The position numbers and the translations under genes are program-made. A stretch of DNA of 48,491 nucleotides from JAFGPJ01 sp964439135 (GTDB lineage Bacteria > Planctomycetota > Phycisphaerae > Sedimentisphaerales > Anaerobacaceae). The notes under the pieces are model-generated. The model was given only the letters and a program-made list of their open reading frames with translations, was not told the origin of the DNA and searched no databases. Location of the stretch: contig CAYTNN010000003.1 of the NCBI GenBank assembly GCA_964439135.1, forward strand, positions 1-48,491, written 5' to 3'. Of this stretch, positions 32,911-41,398 are shown in pieces (positions within the stretch are counted from its first letter, which is position 1; every line of letters starts with the position of its first letter).

Positions 32911-34618
32911 CTTTGCTCCCCTTCACTGCGTTTGTTCGTTTGTGAAAATACAATAAGGCATTTTGTACAACGACTCCCAAAACAGATGTATTCCTCGATA
33001 CTTCGCGCGAATGATGAACTTCTGTTTGCCTACTGCTACTTTCAGGTTCTGAGATGAGTTCGTACTGGGCCAGATCGTCGACCATCCCGACATATGAGAG
33101 AAGCTGCAATCTGGTCAGCTCATAATGCTGTCGGAGCAGGCATACCCTACTCACATAGCGTCTGTCAGATGCTATAATCGCCTCCTGGAAAAGAGACGTG
33201 GCGGCGGTAGGATCCGTCGCGATTTTTTCTTGTATCCCGTGCTGGTTGACGAAGAATCCCACCCTGGCAACTCGCAGTGCTGAAGGATTCGCGAACACGT
33301 TGGGAAGATACGTGGTCAAGAAATCATCCGCCTTACACAACATTAGTCGGGCTCGTTGAACTTTGACCACGACGGTTTTTTCTGGAAAGACTTCTCGCAG
33401 CATTACCTCCGAAAGTTCCCGGACATCATGGCTCGGAGTGCTATCAAGCATGCCAGCAGCATATTCAATGTCATAGTCCAGGCGCAGGTTCATCGCATTT
33501 ACGTAGTCTTGCCCAAACATGCGGTAAATGTGCTCATATGCCGTCTGCCTGTCATGTGAGAATATTGTCCTAAACATCTTCCGTCGACACTTCAGTACGT
33601 CCTCAATTACATCCTCGCCTCTGTCGCCAAAGGTCTTCAATGCTACAGCCGCAAACCATTGTCCGTCCCATAAGAAGTCCTGTGCATCGAAGAAATACGG
33701 CTGGCCGAAGCCACAATACTCTCTGTTCATCTTGCTAATGAGAGTTCCAACGCTCGTCCCAATCTTCTTCATAGTCAGAAAATGCCACAAAGGAGGGGGG
33801 TGGCCGAACAGGGTCTCTATTACCTTGACAGACCACGGTATGCCCATAAACTGCCGAATGCCACGGATTGCCTTGTGGGCGGAGAACTGATCCTGCAGTT
33901 TGCGGTCGTCGCTGGTGAAAAATGCGCCATCGTACCAATCCTCGATGAGGGAGAAATTGCAGCCAGTCACATGCTCCTCATACTTCTGTGGCGATGACCT
34001 GGCCAAAGCCCAATGAGCGGCAGCGAGGAACTCATCTCTAGTCATTAGAGTTGTCTCGCGAACAGTCTCCGAGTAAGCTGGACAGTCAGCAGAATCATCC
34101 TCCTTGTCCCCAAATGAGCCAAATTGCTCCCTGCGCCAGCAGCCCAGATCTCTGGTCGACTCTCCAAGATTGTAACCAACCTCTGTGGCCTCTGCATCTC
34201 TTCTCCAATCATTCTGTTTTTTTGCTTCATATTTGAAGACCCTGTCCCAGAGCACATCCAGATGCCATCCCATATCGGCCTTCTTGCGGTCCTCCATCAG
34301 GTTCATACTGTTGGCATCGGCGATGAGGATACGCTCAGAGCTGAATAGACTACATATGCACGTGAGGAAACTGCCAAGGCCGAGCGTGAAGAGCGCAACT
34401 GCACCAGGTATTATCGCCATGCTTATCTTCTGCTCCCATCCGAGGCCCTCCTCAAGAACGCCAGTACCGGTACCAGCTATATCAACGATTATAGCACTTC
34501 CACAGATAAGTACTGCAAGCGCAGTATATCTGATTCCCCGGCGTTTTAGCCAACGGCCAATCAAGTACAGAACTTGTGTCACGCCGATGACACGTTTAAA
34601 CTCATGCAATCTGGCCAT
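32885..34618 (-). CDS. large protein of unknown family with two N-terminal membrane spans
   Basis: 577 residues, first gene of the operon with 31360-32910 (26-base overlap). Two spans are seen (ALAVLICGSAIIVDIAGTGTGVL, about 33-55, and SMAIIPGAVALFTLGLGSFLTCICSLF, about 66-92), so about 480 residues lie on one side of the membrane, probably the cytoplasm. The large domain is helical and has no motif I recognise. It includes YDGAFFTSDDRKLQDQFSAHKAIRGIRQF, EDVLKCRRKMFRTIFSHDRQTAYEHIYRMFGQDYV and VVVKVQRARLMLCKADDFL, plus scattered cysteine and tryptophan. Mild similarity to solenoid helical scaffolds is an impression only. The operon is flanked by related repeats at 31098 and 34660, which suggests insertion as a unit. 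Confidence 0.7.
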   Translation of the reverse strand: MARLHEFKRVIGVTQVLYLIGRWLKRRGIRYTALAVLICGSAIIVDIAGTGTGVLEEGLGWEQKISMAIIPGAVALFTLGLGSFLTCICSLFSSERILIADANSMNLMEDRKKADMGWHLDVLWDRVFKYEAKKQNDWRRDAEATEVGYNLGESTRDLGCWRREQFGSFGDKEDDSADCPAYSETVRETTLMTRDEFLAAAHWALARSSPQKYEEHVTGCNFSLIEDWYDGAFFTSDDRKLQDQFSAHKAIRGIRQFMGIPWSVKVIETLFGHPPPLWHFLTMKKIGTSVGTLISKMNREYCGFGQPYFFDAQDFLWDGQWFAAVALKTFGDRGEDVIEDVLKCRRKMFRTIFSHDRQTAYEHIYRMFGQDYVNAMNLRLDYDIEYAAGMLDSTPSHDVRELSEVMLREVFPEKTVVVKVQRARLMLCKADDFLTTYLPNVFANPSALRVARVGFFVNQHGIQEKIATDPTAATSLFQEAIIASDRRYVSRVCLLRQHYELTRLQLLSYVGMVDDLAQYELISEPESSSRQTEVHHSREVSRNTSVLGVVVQNALLYFHKRTNAVKGSKDGRRESEQ

Positions 34619-34659
34619 GTGTCAACCCCGCAAGTCCCAAAAAAACCTACGTTCGCGAA

Positions 34660-34705
34660 TTCCGGGGATACCATACTTATTTCCAACCGATATATGCGTC
34701 CCAAA
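34660..34705. repeat. TTCCGGGG..ATACTTA repeat, right of the membrane operon
   Basis: AATTCCGGGGATACCATACTTATTTCC and TGCGTCCCAAAC, matching 31098-31140 in the same orientation at roughly 70 percent by eye. Together the copies bracket 31360-34618. Confidence 0.55.
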
Positions 34706-35001
34706 CTCACGAATAATTGAGTACGGCTGCCGTATTGTTTCAAAGCCATTACTAACGACCACAGATTCAGGATGTCCCGCTTCATTGCTTGCCGATTACA
34801 AATCTACACTGCTCGATCAGGATTTTCAATCAGAAATCCTGAATTCCGGATTTTTTTTTGCCTATCCGGCCCTTCTATTTCTTACAGCGTTTCTCAAGGT
34901 CAAATGTTACCTATAATTTTGGAAAAAAAGTTAAAAATCCTTCGTCTTCGCTCAGGATGAAGGAATACTGGAGAAAACAAGGAAAAAGTGAAAAATTAAA
35001 A

Positions 35002-35027
35002 CCTGTCCTGAGCTGAGTCGAAGGAGG
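35002..35027. repeat. dispersed repeat CCTGTCCTGAG..TCGAAGG, copy 3
   Basis: CCTGTCCTGAGCTGAG then TCGAAGGAGG. Same family as 138-162 and 7442-7469. Confidence 0.5.
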
Positions 35028-35075
35028 TAAAAGTGCAGGAAATACTTAAACGCTATCCGCTTCACGAGGGACGGA

Positions 35076-36815
35076 TTAGAATGCTTCGGGGAGGATTTTT
35101 CTTGCTGCGTTGCGGAGGTAGGCTGAAATCTGCCTTTCGGAGTCCATGCCGAGGACTTTTCTTGCTACTTTGTTGCAGTATTCCATCGTGACCGAGCGAA
35201 TAATCTGCTTTATCTCCGGAATCATCGGCGATGCAATTGAAATCGTTCTGACGCCGAGCCCCATCAGCAGCATGATATACTCCGGCTCAGAAGCCATCTC
35301 GCCGCACACGCTCAGGTCGACTTGTGCTTTGTGCGCATCCTGAATGACGTTCCTGATGAGTCGCAGCACGGCCGGATCCACCGTCGAATACAACATAGAG
35401 ACTAATTCGTTGCCCCTGTCAACGGCGAGGGTATATTGAGTAAGGTCGTTCGTTCCGATACTGAAGAAGTCAACGTCGGTGGCGAGTGAATAAGCTGTCA
35501 AAGCCGCCGACGGCGTTTCAATCATGATGCCGACCGGAATGTCCCTGTTGTACGGTATGGATTCTTCATCGAGGTCTTCCATAACATCGTGCAAAATCAT
35601 CTTCGCCTGCATAAGCTCCTGGCGATTCGTGATAAGCGGGAACATAATTTTGACCTGGCCGAGAACCGAGGCTCGCAAAATAGCACGCAACTGCTTCTTG
35701 AACATCGTAAGGTTCTGCAGGCAGAATCTGATGGACCTCAGCCCCAAAAACGGGTTGGGCTCAGGAGCAAACCGCTTGCTTTGGGTATATTTGTCGGCGC
35801 CAAGGTCCAGCGTTCTAATGACGACAGGCTTGTCGGCGAAGACCCGAACCGTCTTGGCATAAGCCTCATAATGGTCCTGTTCGGTAGGCTCGCTATCGGT
35901 ATTAAGATACAGAAACTCGGTTCGGTACAGACCTATGCCGGCACCTCCCTTTTCCAGAACGACTTCAGCCTCATTCGGAAACTCAATATTACCGAGCAGC
36001 GTGATTTCAATACCATCGCGGGTCACAGCGGGCTTTTGTCTTATCGCATCAAGCCTGTGCCCGAGATCCGTAAATTCCTTCGAATACTCCTCGTACTGCC
36101 GAATCGTCTGCTGGTCCGGATTGACGATGACGATGCCGCGATTGCCGTCAACAATGACGGTGTCGCCGACGCTAATGTATTCCGTAAGGTCTTCCAGGGC
36201 CACCACCGCCGGTATTCCCAAAGATCGGGCGACAATAGCGGCATGACTGGTTCGGCCGCCCGCATCGCTGGCGATGCCCTTGACGAATTTTCTGTCGAAG
36301 CCGGCGGTCTGAGTAGGACTCAATTCCCGTGTGACTACCACAACCTCTTTGGTCAAATGTCCGACATTCTCGCGTTTTTTGCCGAGCAATTGTCTAAGCA
36401 GACGCCTTTCAATATCGTAAATATCCGCCGCCCGTTCGCTGATATAAGCGTCCCTGACCTTGGCGAAATGCGAGGCAATTTCTCGAAGAACGGTAGATAC
36501 GGCGTATTCCGCTGTCACCAGGTCGGAATGGATCAAATCCGTCACCTTTCTTCGCAGGCTTCTGTCGTGCAGGAAACGCAAATGTACGGCAAAAATGTCT
36601 TTTATCTTGCCGCCTTCGCTCTGGACATGGGCAGACTCAAACTTACTCAATTCGGCAATCGCATCCTTGAACGCATTTCTCGTGCGCTGAATCTCAAGCA
36701 TACGCTGAGAAGGCTTAATCGGCCGGCGGGGAATGCGATAATCTTCCGAGTCAATAATCAGCGACTCGGCAATAGAAATGCCTGGCGAAACAGCTATGCC
36801 CTTTTTGATTTCCAT
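35076..36815 (-). CDS. ptsI: phosphoenolpyruvate-protein phosphotransferase (enzyme I of the PTS)
   Basis: 579 residues, the usual length. The swivelling domain carries the phosphohistidine in SDAGGRTSHAAIVARS (H191). The PEP-binding barrel has GIGLYRTEFLYL, RTLDLGADK, NPFLGLRSIRFCL, PVGIMIETPSAAL, FFSIGTNDLTQYTLAVDR and the catalytic cysteine in DLSVCGEMASEPEY (C504). It takes phosphate from PEP and passes it to HPr. No EIIB or EIIC sugar permease is in the window. The neighbours are HPr and PtsN, so this is probably the regulatory PTS rather than a transport one. The order on the minus strand is DUF502, hpf, ptsN, HPr, ptsI. Confidence 0.95.
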   Translation of the reverse strand: MEIKKGIAVSPGISIAESLIIDSEDYRIPRRPIKPSQRMLEIQRTRNAFKDAIAELSKFESAHVQSEGGKIKDIFAVHLRFLHDRSLRRKVTDLIHSDLVTAEYAVSTVLREIASHFAKVRDAYISERAADIYDIERRLLRQLLGKKRENVGHLTKEVVVVTRELSPTQTAGFDRKFVKGIASDAGGRTSHAAIVARSLGIPAVVALEDLTEYISVGDTVIVDGNRGIVIVNPDQQTIRQYEEYSKEFTDLGHRLDAIRQKPAVTRDGIEITLLGNIEFPNEAEVVLEKGGAGIGLYRTEFLYLNTDSEPTEQDHYEAYAKTVRVFADKPVVIRTLDLGADKYTQSKRFAPEPNPFLGLRSIRFCLQNLTMFKKQLRAILRASVLGQVKIMFPLITNRQELMQAKMILHDVMEDLDEESIPYNRDIPVGIMIETPSAALTAYSLATDVDFFSIGTNDLTQYTLAVDRGNELVSMLYSTVDPAVLRLIRNVIQDAHKAQVDLSVCGEMASEPEYIMLLMGLGVRTISIASPMIPEIKQIIRSVTMEYCNKVARKVLGMDSERQISAYLRNAARKILPEAF

Positions 36816-36852
36816 AGTGAGCTTCTCGTATTTCGCTTATACCTGCTGTTCG

Positions 36853-37167
36853 CTATTTTTTTGGTGTCGGTTCATCGAAATGCTTCTCTTCCACTAATTC
36901 TTTCAAAGCATTAATTGCTTGTCGGGCATCCGGACCCTTAGCTCTGACTTTCAATTTCGTCCCGCAAGTGGCAGCAAGCATGCTTATCTGCATTATACTC
37001 TTACCGTCAACATTAGTTTCGCCATTGCTAACGTTAATCTCACTATCAAACCGGTTTGCGATATCTACAAACTTCATCGCAGGGCGCATGTGAAGTCCTT
37101 CGGTGTTTTTTATCTCAAGTTCAACATCGTACACTATGTTTTCTAATGTATCTTCTTCTGCCTGCAT
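36853..37167 (-). CDS. ptsH: HPr phosphocarrier protein
   Basis: About 104 residues from the ATG at 37167. The frame is open to a TTG at 37203 without a site. The phosphorylation site is NTEGLHMRPAMKFVD, with His26 standing where E. coli has His15. The second half VDGKSIMQISMLAATCGTKLKVRAKGPDARQAINALKELVEEKHF has the conserved regulatory-site serine in GKSIM. Compared with classical HPr it has about 11 extra residues at the N-terminus and a short lysine-rich tail. It lies 37 bases before ptsI and about 45 after ptsN, so one transcript is likely. Confidence 0.9.
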   Translation of the reverse strand: MQAEEDTLENIVYDVELEIKNTEGLHMRPAMKFVDIANRFDSEINVSNGETNVDGKSIMQISMLAATCGTKLKVRAKGPDARQAINALKELVEEKHFDEPTPKK

Positions 37168-37212
37168 CTTCACGATTCCGTTTGTCCATCTTATACAAAC
37201 CAAACTACATTA

Positions 37213-37686
37213 TTACAAAGACGGATCTTCATCGGCTTCAATGAGAAGGTCTTCAAGCTGCTTAGTAGTACGGCACTGCCTGAGAAATTTGCGGAACCGC
37301 TCCTGTTGCAAATGCTTGAAAATACTCTCCATCGCTTGTAAATGTTTGTCAGGCTCGTCCGCAGGGCTGATTAAAAGGATTACCGAATAAACCGGCTGTT
37401 TGTCGAGAGCAAAAAAATTAATCCCGGTACTGCTCTGCCCGATTGCAGCAATTACGTCCTTAACAGCTTTATGTTTTACGTGAGGCACGGCAACGCCTTT
37501 GCCCAGCCCGGTGCTGGCTTCCTTTTCTCTCTTTATTACCTCCCTGGCAATCTCTTGGCATTTGCCGTTGCCGAGCCTGCCGGCTTTATCAAGCGACGAA
37601 ACAAGCTCCACTATCGCACCGTCACGGTCGGAGGCCTGAAATTCTGTTATTGTTGCCTCAAAACAAACAAAATCTCTAAATTTCAT
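37213..37686 (-). CDS. ptsN: PtsN-like EIIA (nitrogen PTS) protein
   Basis: 157 residues. REKEASTGLGKGVAVPHVKHKAV contains the phosphorylatable histidine (H69) in the family motif G-A-PH. ISPADEPDKHLQAMESIFKHLQQERFRKFLRQC fits the C-terminal helices of EIIA-Ntr proteins (LIxxPxxxxxxHLxxLxxIxxxLxxxxxxxxL). Regulatory PTS proteins of this type control potassium transport, RpoN-linked genes or stress responses in other bacteria. The target here is not known. AAGGTAG precedes the ATG. It lies between hpf and HPr. Confidence 0.9.
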   Translation of the reverse strand: MKFRDFVCFEATITEFQASDRDGAIVELVSSLDKAGRLGNGKCQEIAREVIKREKEASTGLGKGVAVPHVKHKAVKDVIAAIGQSSTGINFFALDKQPVYSVILLISPADEPDKHLQAMESIFKHLQQERFRKFLRQCRTTKQLEDLLIEADEDPSL

Positions 37687-37764
37687 CTTATCTACCTTAA
37701 GTCATCCTTAACCGTCTTACCGGCCAAATCAAGAAGGATATAGCCGCGTATCACAAAATATCAC

Positions 37765-38094
37765 CTACGTTAACTCCGGAAACTCTGGACTACTTATGTG
37801 CTTTTTGTCTCGTTTTTTGCTCTTTGCCCTCCTGAGCTGCCGTTCAAGCTTATGGACAGCCATATCAATGCACCGGTATACATCTTCACCGGTTTCGGTG
37901 CCAACAAAAACCTTGCTGTGCTCGGCTCTGGCAATAATTTCCACGCTCATCCCACTGCCCTGGCTGCCATCTATAATAACTTCAATCTGATTGATGCTGT
38001 TATAGTACTTGGGAAGCTTGGATGCCTTATCCTCCGCATGCTTTTTGATAGATTCTGTTATTTCGATATGTTTACCGCTGATTGTAATAAGCAA
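37765..38094 (-). CDS. hpf: short-form ribosome hibernation promoting factor
   Basis: 109 residues from a TTG at 38094, with AAGGAG 6 bases upstream. The fold ITISGKHIEITESIKKHAEDKASKLPKYYNSINQIEVIID..AEHSKVFVGTETGEDVYRCIDMAVHKLERQLRRAKSK is the short HPF/RaiA type, without the long C-terminal dimerisation domain. It is followed by a basic tail (KSKKRDKKH). It joins ribosomes into inactive 100S particles under starvation. Its place beside ptsN matches the arrangement in many Gram-negatives near rpoN, although rpoN is not seen here. Confidence 0.9.
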   Translation of the reverse strand: MLITISGKHIEITESIKKHAEDKASKLPKYYNSINQIEVIIDGSQGSGMSVEIIARAEHSKVFVGTETGEDVYRCIDMAVHKLERQLRRAKSKKRDKKHISSPEFPELT

Positions 38095-38141
38095 TATAAT
38101 TCTCCTTAAATATTTTTCTTGGGTTTCTATAAAACCTGCTC

Positions 38142-38981
38142 TTATTGTTTCTCTTCCGAACTGTTCCTCGGCAAAGCCGCCGCCACATGCTCGCTACCAG
38201 GGGTTATAACACCGCCGCTGACGATAAATCTCAACGCTTCTTCTATTGTCATATCCAAATCTATAGTCTGCTTTTTCTGAATCGTTATCACAAATCCCGT
38301 AAACGGGGTCGGCGAAGTAGGGATAAGAACAGTAAGAAATTCCTTTTTAACACTGTTTACTACTTCCTCAAGCCCGGAACCAGTAACAAAACCTACCGAC
38401 CATATACCTTTTCGCGGATACTCGACGGCAACAACTCTTGAAAACAGCTTTTTTTGCTCCTCATTCGTAAGTAAAAAATCGGTCACCTGCTTCACATAGG
38501 GAAATACATTCCTGAGAAAGGGCGTGTTCATTATAAACTTTTCAATCGTTCGCCAAAAGCTTTTCCCCACGTAGCTTGCCAGCAGCGCACCGAGTATGCA
38601 GACTCCGACGACTGCGACAATAAAGCCCGTGATTGAACCGGGGCCATCGATCCATGTCTTTGCAAGCGTCTTTTTGAGTTGTCCGATGCGGGCATCACGC
38701 CATACTTCGGGTCTTCGCAGATGAATCTGCAATTCATCTTCGTTATCGCTCAATTCAGGCTTGGTGATTAAAAGATACGCTTTGACCTCCTTCTCGGAGA
38801 CCTCTACACGTTCGTTGGCAACCAGGGCGATGATATGGACCAGGCCTCGATTTATGTGGCCGCTTATTTTTGTCTGGATGAACGTATAGCCCCAGACGAA
38901 TAACCAAATCGTCAGGATGCTCGGCAACAAAACCGCTAATCCATGCAGAAAATAGCCTTTGAAGCGTCTTGTAACGCTCAT
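38142..38981 (-). CDS. DUF502 family membrane protein
   Basis: 279 residues. Two spans near the N-terminal half (YFLHGLAVLLPSILTIWLFVWGYTF, about 9-33, and SITGFIVAVVGVCILGALLASYVG) are separated by a charged segment. The C-terminal part GSGLEEVVNSVKKEFLTVLIPTSPTPFTGFVITIQKKQTIDLDMTIEEALRFIVSGGVI has the family signature (TSPNPTSGF-like). DUF502 proteins occur in many bacteria and plants with no known reaction. It lies 47 bases upstream of hpf and 91 downstream of the flippase-like gene, so it belongs to a run of same-strand genes. Confidence 0.88.
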   Translation of the reverse strand: MSVTRRFKGYFLHGLAVLLPSILTIWLFVWGYTFIQTKISGHINRGLVHIIALVANERVEVSEKEVKAYLLITKPELSDNEDELQIHLRRPEVWRDARIGQLKKTLAKTWIDGPGSITGFIVAVVGVCILGALLASYVGKSFWRTIEKFIMNTPFLRNVFPYVKQVTDFLLTNEEQKKLFSRVVAVEYPRKGIWSVGFVTGSGLEEVVNSVKKEFLTVLIPTSPTPFTGFVITIQKKQTIDLDMTIEEALRFIVSGGVITPGSEHVAAALPRNSSEEKQ

Positions 38982-39072
38982 ATTCTTAACACCAACGCCT
39001 TTTCAGGCACTAACTTATGAATCTTCCTTCAACTTTTCGCCGCTCATAAAACCACACCCAGAGCGCCATAGA

Positions 39073-40182
39073 TTACTCTACCGGCTTGCCGGAGTCAATA
39101 AAAAAGTCTTTCGGCAAATGCCCGCCCATCAAATGTATGACCGCTCCCGGCAAAGATGCTATAAGCATAACGAGCCTCTGGCATAATGCCAAAGCCAGCG
39201 CATTTTTGCCTGACATTGTGCCGACCCGCATAAACATCATTTTCAGCCATCCTTCCATGATTCCCAACCCCCCCACACTTATCGGCACAGCTCCCAGCAG
39301 CCACGAAACAGGGAAGAAAATAAAGTAATATTTTGCCGGCACATCTATGCCGATTTCTCTGCCAATCAGCCACATCGCCACTACAGTCAGGCTCTGGCAG
39401 CAAAAAGTAAGCAGCAACGCACCTATAATCGCCGGCCATTTATGACAATATATACGAATCGACTGCCGCACCTTGCTCAGTATCGACATTCCATGCCGGC
39501 GGATTATATTAAAACCTCGTCTCAGCAAATTTCGTCCCCTGGAGTTCGATACCAGAAGGACGATAATGACCGCAATAGCTGCTCCAAGCCAGATAAAAAC
39601 TGATTTATATTCGGCCAGACGCTGGAAGAAGTTAAGTTCAAATGAAAAGTTAAATCCCCCTTCCCGGCTTTCTTCGGGAATAAACCAATAGCAGCCGAAA
39701 GCCATAATCAGCATACCAATTAGTCCAATAACTCTATCGACGAACACCGATAGTGCCGCTTCCAGCTTTTTATCCGTATGCTTGGTAACATACCACGCTC
39801 GGGGAAGATCGCCTCCAATGGCACCGGGCAGGCAGTTATTATAAAACAGGCCCAGAAAATGCAGCCTGACGGCCGGCCAGAAACCAATCTTAATAGACTG
39901 GACCTTCAATAATAGTGACCACCTCGCAACGAAAATCAACTGCGCGATAACATAGAAACCAATCGCGACGGCGAAAATCCACAAATTCAATCCCAGCAGG
40001 ATATCAACTACCTCAGTGAAATTTTCCCCCCTGAACGCCAGATATAACGCCGCGGCGGCTACGATAAATCGTAGAAGATATGAAATGTATTTACGATTGT
40101 GTCGCGGGCTTCCAGCCCGCGCCCGAGGGCGGGACGCCCTCGACACGCCGTATTTACTTTTCCTGACTCTTGCTTTCGGCAT
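39073..40182 (-). CDS. flippase-like lysylphosphatidylglycerol synthase transmembrane protein (UPF0104)
   Basis: About 369 residues from the ATG at 40182, with AAGG 11 bases upstream. The frame is open to an ATG at 40218 without a site. About eight spans, with the family motifs RWSLLLKVQSIKIGFWPAVRLHFLGLFYNNCLPGAIGGDLPRAWYVTK and FPVSWLLGAVPISVGGLGIMEGW. The family is the membrane half of MprF and relatives that move lipids or glycans across the inner membrane, but there is no synthase domain here. The N-terminus is odd: about 17 residues (VSRASRPRARAGSPRHN) are encoded by a GC-rich palindromic repeat (40088-40142) that also has an inverted copy upstream of the start. Confidence 0.85.
   Translation of the reverse strand: MPKARVRKSKYGVSRASRPRARAGSPRHNRKYISYLLRFIVAAAALYLAFRGENFTEVVDILLGLNLWIFAVAIGFYVIAQLIFVARWSLLLKVQSIKIGFWPAVRLHFLGLFYNNCLPGAIGGDLPRAWYVTKHTDKKLEAALSVFVDRVIGLIGMLIMAFGCYWFIPEESREGGFNFSFELNFFQRLAEYKSVFIWLGAAIAVIIVLLVSNSRGRNLLRRGFNIIRRHGMSILSKVRQSIRIYCHKWPAIIGALLLTFCCQSLTVVAMWLIGREIGIDVPAKYYFIFFPVSWLLGAVPISVGGLGIMEGWLKMMFMRVGTMSGKNALALALCQRLVMLIASLPGAVIHLMGGHLPKDFFIDSGKPVE
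40088..40145. repeat. GC-rich palindromic repeat, copy inside the flippase gene
   Basis: TGTCGCGGGCTTCCAGCCCGCG followed by CCCGAGGGCGGGACGCCCTCG. Two stem-loops in a row (GCGGGC/GCCCGC and CGAGGGCG/CGCCCTCG). An inverted relative lies at 40222-40276. It lies within the 5' coding end of the flippase-like gene. Confidence 0.75.
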
Positions 40183-40221
40183 TAAAGTCGTTGCCTTAAA
40201 AAATTGTGTCAAAGGCATCTT

Positions 40222-40276
40222 ACGTATCGAGGGCGCGAGCGCCCTCGAATCGCGGGCAAGATGCCCACGACACTAT
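40222..40276. repeat. GC-rich palindromic repeat, inverted copy upstream of flippase gene
   Basis: ATCGAGGGCGCGAGCGCCCTCGAT then CGCGGGCAAGATGCCCACGAC. Read on the other strand it parallels 40088-40145: TGTCG[TC]GGGC, then two stems. It is placed head-to-head with the copy inside the gene, about 75 bases apart. Confidence 0.75.
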
Positions 40277-40319
40277 AACCGCTAAAGCCCCCGCTGGCAA
40301 GATACAAAGAATGACAGTT

Positions 40320-40358
40320 TACCCCGTGAGATAGGTAAAGCCGTTATCTCATGGGGTG
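40320..40358. repeat. TGAGATA/TATCTCA hairpin repeat, copy 3
   Basis: TACCCCGTGAGATA and TATCTCATGGGGTGAA around GGTAAAGCCGT. Read in reverse it matches copy 1 (3223-3263) almost base for base, including the GGCTTT loop. Confidence 0.7.
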
Positions 40359-40765
40359 AATCCGGATTTTCCGCAAAAATACATGACCAGTCAGTCGGAC
40401 GCTGGTGGCATTCTCGGTAACACTGGGCATGTTGGTGGCGAATTGTTTGACGCTCTACCTATAGTGGAGAGTTGCAGCCGCGGTACAGGTGTTTACCCAT
40501 ACAACGGTTTTCAAAACCCTTTTTACTGTTTTGGGTAACTCCAACGGTTTAATCCGTTTACAACCCATTTAATGTGCCTAAAAACAGTCAAGTTACGCAC
40601 TGGGCACGTTACTCGGACTGTTGCTGGCCATACCAGCGTAGTATGGTGGCGGGAGTGCAAGTGGTCAGTCGATTGTTTGTCATCTATTGGTGGTCAACAA
40701 TATTCTTCTGTTCATCACAGCATGGACTTTCCATATGGTTTTTTCGTTGTTTGTAGATACCACTT

Positions 40766-41320
40766 CTATTTAGGTGTCTCTCCTTTTTTCTTTGCCTTCT
40801 CAATTTCTGCCTCCAGCTTGTCAAGCTCTCGTTTTAATGCTATTTTAACATTTGAAAAACATCCAGCCATGGCATCGAGATAAACTTTGTGGGAGGTCTC
40901 TTCTGTAGCCTTTGTCTTTTTGTTTTTGCGCCAACCGTTCACAAGTTTAACCACTTCGGAGTCGGTAAAATCAATTTCCAATCCATGAGCAAATTTATTT
41001 CGGATTTTGTGTGCTATCTTCAGGTCATCACAAGTTGTTTTATCGATAAGGCCAAGAGCGTATGCCAATTTTGCCTTATTTGAAAGGCTCGACAAAGGTC
41101 CACCTTGGATATCAAACAGTTCTTTTATATCTTTATCCTGCTCTGGTTGAGAAAAAGTTCTCACCAAAAGATTTTTAAGGATTTTGTCAAACAGAGCATC
41201 CCAGTTGAGTACATCTATACGCTTCTTATCTTCCTTTGCCCTTTGCCATTGTTCTTGGTCAACTGATATTTGATTAGTTAATATTTCATAGACCTGTTTC
41301 TTCATGCTTTTCGCTGCCAT
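40766..41320 (-). CDS. MltR-like (HEPN-type) helical protein
   Basis: 184 residues with AGGGGA 5 bases before the ATG. QGGPLSSLSNKAKLAYALGLIDKTTCDDLKIAHKIRNKFAHGLEIDF is close to the MltR core (PLSxFSxKIKLAYALGLIxxxxxxDLxxIRxIRNxFAH), known from the mannitol operon repressor. It also contains the R-x4-H motif (RNKFAH) of HEPN-fold proteins. No PTS permease or mannitol genes are next to it, so a mannitol role is not supported. The C-terminal 60 residues are lysine-rich and helical. It is followed on the same strand by a DUF4145 protein and a small membrane ORF. Confidence 0.8.
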   Translation of the reverse strand: MAAKSMKKQVYEILTNQISVDQEQWQRAKEDKKRIDVLNWDALFDKILKNLLVRTFSQPEQDKDIKELFDIQGGPLSSLSNKAKLAYALGLIDKTTCDDLKIAHKIRNKFAHGLEIDFTDSEVVKLVNGWRKNKKTKATEETSHKVYLDAMAGCFSNVKIALKRELDKLEAEIEKAKKKGETPK

Positions 41321-41398
41321 AATGGTCCCCTAAGAATACTTTCCAATCCTTTGTCACGCACCTCAAAATAGGGTCACGTACACCATTTTTCGTCCCTT

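Larger units (their letters stand above)
34619..35075. other. intergenic region with repeat copies, no gene
   Basis: Contains the TTCCGGGG..ATACTTA repeat (34660-34705), a hairpin AATCC/GGATT followed by nine T (about 34838-34859, which could serve as a weak terminator), a reversed CTTCG..CTCAGGATGAAG fragment (34937-34960) and the CCTGTCCTGAG..TCGAAGG repeat copy (35002-35027). Confidence 0.5.
40219..40765. other. intergenic region with palindromes, no convincing gene
   Basis: It begins with the inverted GC-rich repeat (40222-40276), then the TGAGATA/TATCTCA hairpin (40320-40358). The following 400 bases contain CCATAC/GTATGG hairpin (about 40629-40647) and phrases that recur loosely (ACTGGGCATGTTGG, ACTGGGCACGTTAC, and GGACCGTTGCTGGCC at about 42570). 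The plus-strand frames are not protein-like. Confidence 0.45.

Noticed and set aside
35589..36914. 441-codon plus-strand frame opposite ptsI
   Set aside because: The antisense of a highly conserved enzyme, and no start signal.
40766..41320. Mannitol operon repressor function
   Set aside because: The core resembles MltR but there are no mannitol or PTS permease genes nearby.
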